Below, in pieces: positions 24,683-32,849 of a DNA stretch of 35,246 nt. The stretch spans positions 1 through 35,246 of the forward strand of contig NZ_JAHDTI010000026.1 in assembly GCF_018531495.1 (NCBI RefSeq). Direction: 5' to 3'. The translations under genes were made by a program, and so were the position numbers. Below the pieces are notes generated by a model. The model saw only the letters and a list, made by a program, of their open reading frames with translations. It was not told the DNA's origin and ran no database searches. The DNA is from Nonomuraea sediminis. Its GTDB lineage: Bacteria > Actinomycetota > Actinomycetes > Streptosporangiales > Streptosporangiaceae. The stretch's first letter is position 1, and each line of letters opens with the position of its first letter.

Positions 24683-25675
24683 TCACTCGTCCACGGCACG
24701 CCGGTTGGCGCGCAGGTAGAAGACGGCGAACACCAGGGAGATCGCGATCAGGATGTTGCCGAGCGCGGCCCCCTGACCGAAGTCGAACTCCTGGAACGAC
24801 AGGTGGTACGACTGCGTCGCGATGGTCTGGCTGGCGTTGGCGGGGCCGCCGCCGGTCAGTGCCAGGATCACGTCCAGCACTTTGATCGTGTAGACCACGC
24901 CGAGCACCAGCACGACACTCACCACCGGACGCAGCAGCGGCCAGGTCACGTACCGAAACCGCCGCCAGCTGCCCGCCCCGTCCAGTGAGGCGGCCTCGTA
25001 CAGGTCCTCCGGGATGTCCTGGAGCCCGCCGTACAGGATGGTCAGGTTGAACGGGATACCGATCCAGATGTTCACCAGGATCACCGCCACCAGGGCCAGT
25101 GAGGTGCTGGTCAGCCAGCCGGGGTGCTCGCTCGCCACCCCGATGGCGGCGAGGAACCGGTTGAGCGCGCCGTTGTCCTTGTCGAGAATCCACCTCCAGA
25201 CCGCGCCGGAGGCGATCAGCGGGATCAGCCACGGCAGCAGGATCAGCGAACGGAGCACGCCGTTGAGCGGGAAACGGCGCCGGAAGAACATCGCCAGGGC
25301 GAGACCGATGACGAACTGCCCGGCGATCGAGCCGGCGGTGAACAAGACGGTGTTCAGCATGGCCTTGCTGAACACCGGGGAGGACACCACCGCGGCGTAG
25401 TTGGCGAACCCGACCCACGGCGCCTCGCCGGTGTAGAAGGTGCTCGTCGAGTACTGCTGGAACGCCATCACGAAGTTCTTGACGATCGGGTAGCCGAAGA
25501 ACGCCACCATGTAGCTCACGGCCGGGGCCAGGAACAGCACCCGCGCGGCGCGGTTCTGGAAGCGGTTCGACTGCCAGAAGGAAGGTCCGGCGACGGCCTC
25601 GTCGTCCGCCACAGTTTCCGGAGGTGGTGGATCTGTCTGCCGTTCCATCGTGGACTGTTGTCGGTGCTCAGCCAT
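24683..25675 (-). CDS. Carbohydrate ABC transporter permease, MalF type
   Basis: A 330-residue membrane protein. A charged cytoplasmic N-terminus of about 45 residues is followed by helix 1 (VLFLAPAVSYMVAFFGYPI) and five more helices. The EAA loop is YEAASLDGAGSWRRFRYVTW. The ending YLRANRRAVDE is cytoplasmic. ATG at 25675 overlaps the end of the binding-protein gene by eight bases, so translation is probably coupled; an internal ATG at 25648 is an alternative. With the MalG-type subunit it would form the heterodimeric channel for the sugar. Confidence 0.93.
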   Translation of the reverse strand: MAEHRQQSTMERQTDPPPPETVADDEAVAGPSFWQSNRFQNRAARVLFLAPAVSYMVAFFGYPIVKNFVMAFQQYSTSTFYTGEAPWVGFANYAAVVSSPVFSKAMLNTVLFTAGSIAGQFVIGLALAMFFRRRFPLNGVLRSLILLPWLIPLIASGAVWRWILDKDNGALNRFLAAIGVASEHPGWLTSTSLALVAVILVNIWIGIPFNLTILYGGLQDIPEDLYEAASLDGAGSWRRFRYVTWPLLRPVVSVVLVLGVVYTIKVLDVILALTGGGPANASQTIATQSYHLSFQEFDFGQGAALGNILIAISLVFAVFYLRANRRAVDE

Positions 25676-26897
25676 TCTGCGCCGCTTCCAGGGCCTTGGC
25701 CGGTGTGGCCTGGCCGGTCAGCGCGGACTGGAACGCGGTGTAGATCTTCGTGGCCGCCTTCGGCCAGTCCGCGCCGAGCTCACCGGTGCGGGCCCGCGCG
25801 GTCGGGATCTGGTCGACGAAGCCTGCCATGTTCGGGTTGCTCGAGCTGAACTTCGCCAGCAGCGCCGTCTTGGTGGGGATGGTCTGGTTGTCCTTGGCGA
25901 GGCTGAGCTGGTTGTCGTCCGAGTTGAGGCAGGCGACGATCTTGGCAGCCTTGGCCTGCTTGTCCTTGTTCCCGGTCTGCGGCACCGCCCACGTCTCACC
26001 GCCGAGCGGCGCGACGACCGGCCTGCCCGCTGCCGGTGCCGGGATCTTCACCACCCCGTACTTCACGCTCTTGTTCTCCTCCAACGAGGGGAACTGCCAC
26101 GGCCCGTTCACCATCATCGCGGCCTTACCCGCCTTGAACTGGTCGTTGACGTCCGCCTGGGTCCAGTTCAGAGCGGATTTCGACACCGAGCCGTCGTTCA
26201 TCAGGTCGACCCACAACTGCACTGCCTGCGCGGTTTCCGGCGTCGCGATGTTCTTCTCGTCGCCGCCGTTGGACCACATGAACGGCAGGAACTGCCAGGT
26301 GCCCTCGTAGTTCGCCGGCGCCGAGAACGCCAGTCCGTACGTGCCGCCGGAGGTCAGCTTCTTGGCCGCCGTCTTCAGCTCCGCCCAAGTCGTGGGTGGC
26401 GTTACGCCCGCCTTGGCGAGCAGGTCCTTGTTGTAGAACAGCCCGATGGTGTTGGTGATCGGCTGCAGGCCGTAGAGCTTGCCCTTGTACGTCGAGGCGC
26501 TGACCACGCCTTCGGCGTACCCGTCGGCCTTGAGCCCGAGGTCGTTCAGCGGGGTGAGGGCGCCGGTCTGGGCGATCTGCTGGAGATCAGGGTTGTCCAG
26601 CATCAGGACATCCGGAAGGGTACGTGAGGACGCCTGCTGGAGCACCTTCTGGATCAGGGTCGCGCCGGGCACCGACTCTCGCTGGATGGTGACACCGGCC
26701 TGTCGGCCGCACGCGTCGATGACCTTCTGCCAGACCGTCTTGCCCGGATCGTTGTTGTAGTAATCGAGCACCCGCAGGCTTGAGGAGTCGCCGCCGGTAT
26801 TCGAGCCGCCGCCGGGCCCCCCGCCGCAGGCGCTGAGCGCGAGGGGCAGGGTGAGCATCGAGGCGAGCGCGGCCTGGGTCCGGGGGGAGCGGATCAT
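25668..26897 (-). CDS. Sugar-binding lipoprotein of ABC transporter (family 1)
   Basis: A 409-residue extracellular solute-binding protein. The signal peptide (AALASMLTLPLALSACGGG) has lipobox LSAC, and a Gly/Ser linker follows. The mature part shows family 1 features: LPDVLMLDNPDLQQIAQTGA, YGLQPITNTIGLFYNKDLLA, PPTTWAELKTAAKKLT, KAAMMVNGPWQFP and GGETWAVPQTGNKDKQAKAA. It would capture the substrate outside the membrane. ATG at 26897 has AAAGGA seven bases upstream; the longer frame to 26987 would bury the signal peptide. A 14-bp palindrome 44 bases upstream is the probable LacI operator. It is the first structural gene of the operon. Confidence 0.94.
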   Translation of the reverse strand: MIRSPRTQAALASMLTLPLALSACGGGPGGGSNTGGDSSSLRVLDYYNNDPGKTVWQKVIDACGRQAGVTIQRESVPGATLIQKVLQQASSRTLPDVLMLDNPDLQQIAQTGALTPLNDLGLKADGYAEGVVSASTYKGKLYGLQPITNTIGLFYNKDLLAKAGVTPPTTWAELKTAAKKLTSGGTYGLAFSAPANYEGTWQFLPFMWSNGGDEKNIATPETAQAVQLWVDLMNDGSVSKSALNWTQADVNDQFKAGKAAMMVNGPWQFPSLEENKSVKYGVVKIPAPAAGRPVVAPLGGETWAVPQTGNKDKQAKAAKIVACLNSDDNQLSLAKDNQTIPTKTALLAKFSSSNPNMAGFVDQIPTARARTGELGADWPKAATKIYTAFQSALTGQATPAKALEAAQNG

Positions 26898-26940
26898 GTC
26901 GTGTCCTTTCGGATACGGAAGGTTCCGGGGCGGTTTGGTG

Positions 26941-26954
26941 TCGATGCGCATCGA
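26941..26954. promoter_or_regulatory. LacI-type operator upstream of the binding-protein gene
   Basis: TCGATGCGCATCGA is a perfect 14-bp palindrome with a central CG, typical of LacI/GalR sites. It lies 44 bp before the start codon, between the lacI-type gene and its presumed target, and matches the site at 28045-28058. Confidence 0.75.
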
Positions 26955-26993
26955 CTTTGTGCGTAGCGGGTCCTGGGTCGAAGCCACCGATGA

Positions 26994-28022
26994 TCAGTGG
27001 GCGGGAGCGGGCATCACGGTCGTACGACGAGTGAGTCGTGGCGCGACCAGCTCGATCGCGGGAGGTTCCACCGCGGAACTCGGATCGAGTAGCCAGAACA
27101 GCGTCTCCATCGCGCGCCGCGAGACGTCGCGTGGTTCCTCGGAGACATTTGTGTACTGCGGATCGGACAGTTCGGCCTCCCGGTCGGGACTGAGTCCGAT
27201 GACGGAGATGTCACGGCCCGGCACGACGTCTCGCTTCCGCAGTGCGTCCAGCAGCGGCACGATCGCGTCGCTGTGCGGCACCAGCACTCCGAGACGCCCG
27301 CTGGTGCGCTGAGCGAGGAGCTGATCGGCGACCTTCGCGGCGGCCTCCCGTCCACGCTCGACCGGTTCGATCACCGTCAGCGGAAGGCCGCGCACCTGTG
27401 CCTGCCGACGCACCGATCGCAGAAACCGGCCGACGTAGTTCAGGCCACGCTTCATCGCCGAGGCCGTATAGCCCACCACGACGATCTCGTCGTGCTGGGT
27501 GTCGGCCAGCTCGTCGACGGCCATCCGAGCCGCCGCCTCGAAGTCGAGGTCGACGCAGTGCAGCCCGGCCGGGTCGGCCGGCACACCGATGAGCACCACC
27601 GGAACGGACAGTGCGGCGGCCACCGGGACCCGGTCGTCCTGCTCCTGGATGTCCATCATGATGATCGCGTCGCACAGGGCCCGTCCGGCGAGGCGCCGCA
27701 GACCCGCCGAGCCCTCGTCCGCGGTCACCAGGAGAACCTCGTGATCGTGGGCGCGAGCCGAGCTGGCGATGGTCTCTATGAACGGAAGCAACCCGAAGAC
27801 CTCACCCCCGACCCCGAAGGGCACGACCAGACCGATGACCTGGGTACGACGCCCCGCCAGAGCCCGGGCACTGGAGTGCGGCTCGTAGGTGAGCTGTTCC
27901 ATCGCGTCCAGGACCCGTCGCCGCGTGCGCTCAGAGATGGGTCTCTTGCCAGTCATCACATAGGACACGGTGCTCTGCGATACGCCGGCGACGCGCGCGA
28001 CGTCCTTGCTGGTGAACGCCAT
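26994..28022 (-). CDS. LacI-family transcriptional regulator of the sugar operon
   Basis: A 342-residue repressor. The N-terminal HTH is SKDVARVAGVSQSTVSYVMT, followed by the hinge helix in HSSARALAGRRTQVIGLVVP. The periplasmic-binding-protein-like ligand domain includes CDAIIMMDIQEQDDRVPVAA, VPVVLIGVPAD and VVPGRDISVIGLSPD. ATG at 28022 has AAAGGGG upstream; the open frame continues to 28760 but those residues are Arg-rich and non-homologous. It is followed after 96 bases by the binding-protein gene. It has its own operator-like site just upstream, so autoregulation is likely. Confidence 0.93.
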   Translation of the reverse strand: MAFTSKDVARVAGVSQSTVSYVMTGKRPISERTRRRVLDAMEQLTYEPHSSARALAGRRTQVIGLVVPFGVGGEVFGLLPFIETIASSARAHDHEVLLVTADEGSAGLRRLAGRALCDAIIMMDIQEQDDRVPVAAALSVPVVLIGVPADPAGLHCVDLDFEAAARMAVDELADTQHDEIVVVGYTASAMKRGLNYVGRFLRSVRRQAQVRGLPLTVIEPVERGREAAAKVADQLLAQRTSGRLGVLVPHSDAIVPLLDALRKRDVVPGRDISVIGLSPDREAELSDPQYTNVSEEPRDVSRRAMETLFWLLDPSSAVEPPAIELVAPRLTRRTTVMPAPAH

Positions 28023-28044
28023 GACACCCCTTTGGAGGAAATCG

Positions 28045-28058
28045 TCGATACGTATCAA
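28045..28058. promoter_or_regulatory. LacI-type operator upstream of the lacI gene
   Basis: TCGATACGTATCAA has arms TCGATAC and GTATCAA, one mismatch from perfect. It agrees with the 26941 site as TCGATRCGYATCRA. It lies 22 bp before the lacI start, where binding would occlude the promoter or ribosome access. Confidence 0.7.
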
Positions 28059-28377
28059 CCGCCAGTTCCGACACGCTACGACGGCGATCGTCCGAGCCAC
28101 AAGACATCTCCGGAAATATTCTGCAATCCCTGTGGTTGCCCGAAACTCGGCCGTTGGGGCCGACCTGGGGTTCGGTCTGGCAGGCATGATCGCCGTCATG
28201 GCATTGCAGCTAGGGAGCGAAGCGAGGACTCCTTCAGGACTTCGAACGTGCCGCCGACCAGCGGGACATCTGACGAGGAGGGATGTACTCGAAGCTGACC
28301 AGCCCCAGCCGTCGCAGATCGAGTGACGGCGCATGCGTCCACCGGTGCTTCGAGGTCGTCGCGAGCGTCCACTTGGC
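28059..28377. other. Gap with a possible C-terminal protein relic
   Basis: On the minus strand a frame from about 28377 to 28235 reads APSLDLRRLGLVSFEYIPPR and ends at a TGA. It looks coding, but the family was not identified. The remainder up to the lacI operator is featureless. Confidence 0.3.
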
Positions 28378-28665
28378 CTAATGCCGACGCCACCGCGGCG
28401 ACCGGGCCCGGTAGGAGAGCAGCGACGGGTGCGACGACACCGACCGTTGCCGGAATCCCTGCTCCCAGGTGAGCCGGGTCTCGGCTCCAAGCTCCCATCC
28501 CTTTCGGTGGACCTCGTGCCATGCCCGTGCGTCCATGCCCGCCGGGTCGTCGTGAACCAGGCGACCCCATCACGCACCAGGCGGTCGCGCACCCGGCGGA
28601 CCCGCGTCCTCCTCGCGGTACCGCGCGTCGTGCTCCGCCATCGGATCCGTCGCTGGATCAGCCAT
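28378..28665 (-). pseudogene. Small protein gene with two compensating frameshifts
   Basis: ATG at 28665 begins MADPATDPMAEHDARYREED. Shortly after, the sensible reading moves to the +1 frame (RRVRDRLVRDGVAWFT) and then back (DPAGMDARAWHEVHRKGWEL and HPSLLSYRARSPRWRRH) to the TAG at 28378. In the first frame an in-frame TGA lies in between. The total of 288 bases is a multiple of three, so one inserted and one missing base would restore about 95 residues. Family unknown. It is divergent from the third sigma factor gene. Confidence 0.45.
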
Positions 28666-28746
28666 GCAGACCGCCCTGGTGATGAGTTGTCGCGCCCGCA
28701 CCCGTCACACCTACGACGGGACACGACGAGGCGGAAGGATGACGTG

Positions 28747-29745
28747 ATGAGTGCGGACACGCGGCTGGATGAGCTGAGCGAGAGCGGTCTGGACGGGGTC
28801 GACGAGTCGGCGTTCTCGGGGCTGGCGGAGCGGCACCGGCGGGAGCTGCACGTGCACTGCTACCGGATGCTCGGCTCGTTCGAGGACGCCGAGGACACCG
28901 TGCAGGAGACCTTCCTCCGTGCCTGGCGGCGGCGGGAGACCTTCGAGGGGCGGTCGACGTTCCGGGCCTGGCTGTACCGGATCGCCACCAACGCCTGCCT
29001 GGACCTGCTCGCCAAGTGCCGCCCGGAGCCTGCGACCGGCGGCGAGGTGCTGTGGCTGCAGCCCTACCCAGACCGGCTGCTCGACGAGCTGCCCGCGGGC
29101 CACGCGGACGAGCCGGAGACCGTCGCCGTCGCGCGGGAGACCATCGAGCTGGCGTACCTGGTCGCAGTCCAGCACCTCGCGCCGCGCCCGCGGGCCGTGC
29201 TGATCCTTCGGGACGTGCTCGGCTGGCCGGCGAAGGACGTCGCGGAGCTCCTCGGGGACTCCGTCAACTCCGTGAACAGCGCGCTGCAGCGGGCCCGCGC
29301 CGGCATGCGGGAGCACCTGCCCGCCGAGCGGCAGGACTGGACCGGCGGCGAGGAAGACGCCGGGACGCGCGAGGTAGTGCGCCGCTATACCGACGCCAGC
29401 GTGGCCACGGACGTCGACGGACTCGCCGCGCTGCTGCGGGACGACGTCCGCTGCTCGATGCCGCCCACGCCGGGCCTGTACGTCGGCCGCGACACGGTGG
29501 TGAACGAGTGGGTCGAGAGCGGCTTCGAGGGCATGAAGCACCTGCGCGCCGTCCTCACCTCCGTGAACCGGCAGCCCGCCGTCGCCTTCTACCTCTGGCG
29601 GAAGCGGGAGGGCGCGTACCTGCCGCTGACAATCGACGTCCTCCGCGTCACCGGCGGGGCGATCACCGAGATCCTCACGTTCCACGACGACCAGTTCCCG
29701 CGGCTCGGGCTGCCGGAGCGCCTGCCGGCGGACGGCACGGAGTAG
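28747..29745 (+). CDS. ECF sigma factor, SigG-type with SnoaL-like C-terminal domain (third copy)
   Basis: A 332-residue sigma factor. Region 2 has VHCYRMLGSFEDAEDTVQET and FRAWLYRIATNACLDLLAKC; the linker has VLWLQPYPDRLLDELPAGHA; region 4 has RAVLILRDVLGWPAKDVAEL and the HTH LLGDSVNSVNSALQRARAG. The SnoaL-like tail starts near residue 205 (VVRRYTDASVATDVDGLAAL, MPPTPGLYVGRDTV, NRQPAVAFYLW). ATG at 28747 has GGAAGGA at an eight-base gap. A DUF6069-like membrane protein follows after 157 bases and may be its partner or target. It resembles the 11.7-kb copy more than the 6.9-kb copy in its linker. Confidence 0.93.
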   Translation: MSADTRLDELSESGLDGVDESAFSGLAERHRRELHVHCYRMLGSFEDAEDTVQETFLRAWRRRETFEGRSTFRAWLYRIATNACLDLLAKCRPEPATGGEVLWLQPYPDRLLDELPAGHADEPETVAVARETIELAYLVAVQHLAPRPRAVLILRDVLGWPAKDVAELLGDSVNSVNSALQRARAGMREHLPAERQDWTGGEEDAGTREVVRRYTDASVATDVDGLAALLRDDVRCSMPPTPGLYVGRDTVVNEWVESGFEGMKHLRAVLTSVNRQPAVAFYLWRKREGAYLPLTIDVLRVTGGAITEILTFHDDQFPRLGLPERLPADGTE

Positions 29746-29902
29746 TCCCGGTGTGGACGCTCGCGCTGCGCGGTGGTCGCGGCGGTCCTGTGGAACCCCG
29801 GCCGTCGCACGGCGAGGGTGCGCATCGTCACCCCAAGGCCAGGACCGTCACATGCCGGTCAACACACCCCGTAGGCCAGTTACCGAATGATGGAGGAACG
29901 AC

Positions 29903-30358
29903 ATGAACAGCATGAATGACACCGGGGGCGTCGCAGGCCCGGCATCGGGCCAGACCAGCCACACCCACCGACTCCGCGGGCTCGCCGGCACCGGCTTGAT
30001 TGCCACGCTCGCAGCGATGGTGGCCACCACCCTCGCCGCTGCGCTTGCCCAGACCGTTGGCGTCGACTTCGAGGTCCCCGATGGCGGCGAGTCGATCCCG
30101 TTGCCCGGGTTCGCCGTGGTGACCGGCTTCTTCTCCGTCGTGGGCATCGTCATCGCCGTCGCTCTTCTTCGTTGGAGCGCTCGCCCCGCCGAGCGTTTCG
30201 TGTGGACGGCAGTGTCGCTGACCGCGATCTCGTTTGTCCCGCCCCTCCTCTCCGGGGCAAACACCGCTACCACCATCGCCCTCCTCGGGCTACACCTCGT
30301 CCCTGCGGCGGTGATGATCCCCATCCTGGCGCGGAGCCTCCGTACCCGGAGCGATTGA
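29903..30358 (+). CDS. Four-helix membrane protein, DUF6069-like
   Basis: A 151-residue integral membrane protein. Four hydrophobic segments are clear: GLIATLAAMVATTLAAALAQ, FAVVTGFFSVVGIVIAVALL, VWTAVSLTAISFVPPLL and TTIALLGLHLVPAAVMIPIL. A short loop with VDFEVPDGGESIPLPGF follows helix 1, a pattern of DUF6069 proteins. Their function is not known. ATG at 29903 has a strong GGAGGAA site. It lies downstream of an ECF sigma gene on the same strand; small membrane proteins of this kind often accompany such sigma factors (inference). Confidence 0.8.
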   Translation: MNSMNDTGGVAGPASGQTSHTHRLRGLAGTGLIATLAAMVATTLAAALAQTVGVDFEVPDGGESIPLPGFAVVTGFFSVVGIVIAVALLRWSARPAERFVWTAVSLTAISFVPPLLSGANTATTIALLGLHLVPAAVMIPILARSLRTRSD

Positions 30359-30560
30359 CGATCCCGCAACGGGACCACGCGCGGCGCAAGGGCGTGCGGG
30401 GTCGCTCAAGGTCGGCTCTAAAAAGCTCTGACCTGCGGAAAACGTCCGCAATCGCGATCAAGGCCGCTCCCTGCGGATATGTGAGTGCGGACACCTTGAC
30501 GCGACGCCCCGTCTCGTAGAAGCCTCCGAGTGGGCAACTTCTCGCGAGGAGGTCGTACGG

Positions 30561-31004
30561 ATGACTGGTGAAGAAGAGGCCCGGGAGCAGGATCCGGCTG
30601 CGTTAGAGCGGATGTGGCAGCACTCGCTACACCTGGACACGATGCTGTTCCAGCGGGCCAACCTGTTCTTGGTGGTGGAGTCCCTGTTGATCGTCGCCTT
30701 CGCGCTGGTGCTGGGGGTAGCGAATCAGCCGGGTAGCGCGATCACTGACATGGCTCTCGCGGTCGTGAGGGTCATCGCGGTATTCGGCATGTTGCTCACG
30801 GCGGTTTGGGGCTATGTGGGCCACCGTCACTTGCGCTACTACGAGCTGCTTCGGGCAAGACAACGAGATGTCTTTCCGGAGTACAAGGAGCTCAGGGAGC
30901 AATGGCGCCCAAGGGGCATCAGCTCTCTTCCGCTGGTCACATACTTCCTGCCGCTGCTCGCCGGCGCACTGTGGATTCTCTGCTTGCTGATCACATTGCG
31001 CTGA
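30561..31004 (+). CDS. Small membrane protein of unknown function
   Basis: A 147-residue protein. The N-terminal 30 residues are soluble and acidic (GEEEAREQDPAALERMWQHS), then three membrane helices follow: LFLVVESLLIVAFALVLGVA, ALAVVRVIAVFGMLLTAVWG and LVTYFLPLLAGALWILCLLI. Between the second and third is a charged cytoplasmic segment (HRHLRYYELLRARQRDVFPE). H-x-L-H-L-D-T-x-L-F-Q-R-A-N-L-F-L resembles small RipA-like or STING-unrelated membrane proteins seen in many bacteria, but no firm family was recognised. ATG at 30561 follows GAGGAGGTCG. It is monocistronic. Confidence 0.75.
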   Translation: MTGEEEAREQDPAALERMWQHSLHLDTMLFQRANLFLVVESLLIVAFALVLGVANQPGSAITDMALAVVRVIAVFGMLLTAVWGYVGHRHLRYYELLRARQRDVFPEYKELREQWRPRGISSLPLVTYFLPLLAGALWILCLLITLR

Positions 31005-31252
31005 TGCGGGCGTGTACCCGAACCCGGCTACCAGTCCTGTGAGGTGCAGAGGGGCGGGCCTGGCGGTGGCCCGTTGCCCCGTTCTTGATTGCAGGCTCTC
31101 AGCTTGCCGTTGCGTGGCGGGCATGTAGGGCATGGGGCGTTGCTGCCGCGTGATGGCCGCATCGCGAGCGGGTCGACGGGTTGGTCGCGGTTGAGCCTGA
31201 TCGGATCGCTGTGGTCGGCTTCGCCCGCTCCGTCATGGCCGCAGGGCTCGGG

Positions 31253-31429
31253 ATGGGCCGCTCGCCCAAGCTGACGGTACGGCAGCAGGCCGAACTGGTG
31301 CGCATGCATGCCACCGGCGAGTACACCGTCGCCGACCCGATGGAGGTGTTCTCCATCGGAAGGGCGACGGTGTACCGCGCTCTCGAACGCGCAGGCGTAG
31401 GCACGCCGGCCGGCGGAGCCCGGACATGA
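31253..31429 (+). mobile_element. Serine recombinase (resolvase) C-terminal HTH fragment
   Basis: The frame reads GRSPKLTVRQQAELVRMHAT and GEYTVADPMEVFSIGRATVY then RALERAG. This is the DNA-binding HTH of Hin/Tn3-type resolvases, with a Pro in place of the usual Leu after A-D. The catalytic domain is missing upstream; 31005-31252 contains only unassigned sequence. It is probably another transposon scar. Confidence 0.65.
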
Positions 31430-31510
31430 GCACGCCCGCCTCATCAGAACTGCGGCCTGGCCGCCGACGTCATCAACCCGGAACTCGAGCCGCACTCTCT
31501 GTTCTGAGGC

Positions 31511-32293
31511 TCACGAAGCCGTGGGGAATTGGGCCGGCAGGCCGTCCAACAACTGGCTCAGCAGCGGGTATCCGCCATCGACGCGGATCACCTGGCCGGT
31601 GACCGTGGCGAACGCGCCGTCCACGAGCGCGGCGATCGGGCGAGCCAGGTCCTGCGGCCGCAGCATCGTGCCGGTCACCGACCGATCGCGGAAGTGGCGC
31701 CGGATGCCCTCGGTGAACACCTCAGCGGTGGCATCGGTACCAACCGCGCCAGGGGCGACGGCATTGACGGTGATGCCGTCCCGTATGGCCTCGCCGGCGA
31801 CCTGTTGGGCGAAGGCGTTCACGGCGGCCTTGGCAGTGGACTGGGCGGCGCTGCCGATGATCAGCTCGGCCGCGGTGGCGGAGACGTAGACGATCCGGCC
31901 GGACCGCCGTTGACGCATGACCGGCAGCACCCGCCGGGTCAGGTGGTAGACGCCGGCCAGCTCATCACTCATCTTGGCCGCGAACGCCTCCCACGGCACA
32001 TGCTCCAGCGGGCCGAATGGCGGCGCCGCGGTGTGGGCGTTGGCCACCAGCACGTCGATCCGCCCGTGCTCGGCGACCACCCGGTCCACCAGCGTGGTCA
32101 CCTGGGCCTCGTCAGTCACGTCGGCCTGGATCGCCTGCGCGGCGCCGATCTGCTTGGCCACCAGCTCTGCGGACTCGGCGTCGCGCAGATAGTTGACGAT
32201 CACGTAATAGCCGAGCCGACCCAACTCCCCCGCGGTCGCGGCCCCGATTCCCCGGCTGGCTCCGCTGACCAGCGCCACTTGCTTGCCGTTCAT
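31511..32293 (-). CDS. Short-chain dehydrogenase/reductase with Tyr-to-Gln active site
   Basis: A 260-residue SDR. It has VALVSGASRGIGAATAGELG, VLVANAHTAAPPFGPLEHVP (ANAH in place of NNAG), IVYVSATAAELIIGS, and GQVIRVDGGYPLLSQLLD at the C-terminus. The YxxxK position reads QSTAK, so the Lys is kept but the Tyr general base is Gln. The enzyme may be inactive, use another residue, or be specialised. ATG at 32293 follows a GGAGAGACAG site. It is divergent from an HxlR regulator, and redox-responsive HxlR proteins often control an adjacent reductase gene, so regulation by this partner is likely. Confidence 0.88.
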   Translation of the reverse strand: MNGKQVALVSGASRGIGAATAGELGRLGYYVIVNYLRDAESAELVAKQIGAAQAIQADVTDEAQVTTLVDRVVAEHGRIDVLVANAHTAAPPFGPLEHVPWEAFAAKMSDELAGVYHLTRRVLPVMRQRRSGRIVYVSATAAELIIGSAAQSTAKAAVNAFAQQVAGEAIRDGITVNAVAPGAVGTDATAEVFTEGIRRHFRDRSVTGTMLRPQDLARPIAALVDGAFATVTGQVIRVDGGYPLLSQLLDGLPAQFPTAS

Positions 32294-32343
32294 CTGTCTC
32301 TCCTGACTCGTCGTACGAAGACGCGAGAGACGCTAGGTTTTGG

Positions 32344-32380
32344 GCTTACCTTTTGTAAGTACGCACCTTCAGGTAAGCCG
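32344..32380. promoter_or_regulatory. Operator-like inverted repeat between SDR and HxlR genes
   Basis: GGCTTACCT (32344-32352) and AGGTAAGCC (32372-32380) are perfect complements 19 bases apart. Within them CTTAC-N5-GTAAG (32346-32360) forms a second, smaller dyad. ACTTAC/GTAAGT half-sites are typical of HxlR-type operators, and the site sits in the 110-bp divergent intergenic region. Confidence 0.65.
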
Positions 32381-32403
32381 TAGAGATAGCGGTAGGTGAG
32401 CAG

Positions 32404-32811
32404 GTGGACGAGAGCGACGCCCGGTGGATCAGTGACACGTTTCACAGCGATTGCCCCGGGCGGGAGGTGATGGAACATGTCACCGGACGGTGGGTGCCGA
32501 TGATCCTGGCCGCCCTGACGCCTGGGCCAATGCGCTTCTTCGAGTTGCGCCAGCGCATCGAGGGCATCAGCGAGAAAATGCTCTCCGCCAAACTGCGGAC
32601 CCTTGTCCGCGACGGGCTGGTAGAGCGCACCGTCGAGCCAACCACACCGCCGCAGGTCAGCTATGAGCTGACCGATTTGGGTCAAGGCCTGTCCCGCCCG
32701 TTCGGCCAACTGGTCCGCTGGATTTCGGCGCACACCCCGGAGGTCATCGCGGCCCAGCAGCGCTATGACCGCAGCATAAATCCTGCGGGTCAGGCGATTC
32801 CGAGTCCGTAA
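32404..32811 (+). CDS. HxlR-family winged-helix regulator
   Basis: A 135-residue regulator. The family signature begins with a lone Cys near residue 17 in HSDCPGREVMEHVTGRW, followed by VPMILAALTPGPMRFFELRQ, the recognition helix region GISEKMLSAKLRTLVRDGLV, and the wing ERTVEPTTPPQVSYELTDLG. The conserved Cys before the first helix is the redox- or aldehyde-sensing residue in several HxlR proteins. The start is GTG at 32404; an AGGTGAGCAG precedes it. It is divergent from the SDR and probably controls both genes through the repeat at 32344-32380. Confidence 0.92.
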   Translation: MDESDARWISDTFHSDCPGREVMEHVTGRWVPMILAALTPGPMRFFELRQRIEGISEKMLSAKLRTLVRDGLVERTVEPTTPPQVSYELTDLGQGLSRPFGQLVRWISAHTPEVIAAQQRYDRSINPAGQAIPSP

Positions 32812-32849
32812 CGCAGATCGTGGTGATCTGCACCTCCTATCATCAGCTC

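Noticed and set aside
27273..28298. A 341-codon plus-strand frame opposite lacI
   Set aside because: Shadow of the LacI gene; no motif, and the LacI reading explains the sequence.
30434..30450. TGCGGA-AAACG-TCCGCA hairpin after the DUF6069-like gene
   Set aside because: Only a 6-bp stem without T-tract, too weak to call as a terminator.
31028..31240. Minus-strand frame with CPTCPPRNGKLRACNQ
   Set aside because: Cysteine spacing hints at a zinc-binding tail, but there is no start signal and no recognisable family.
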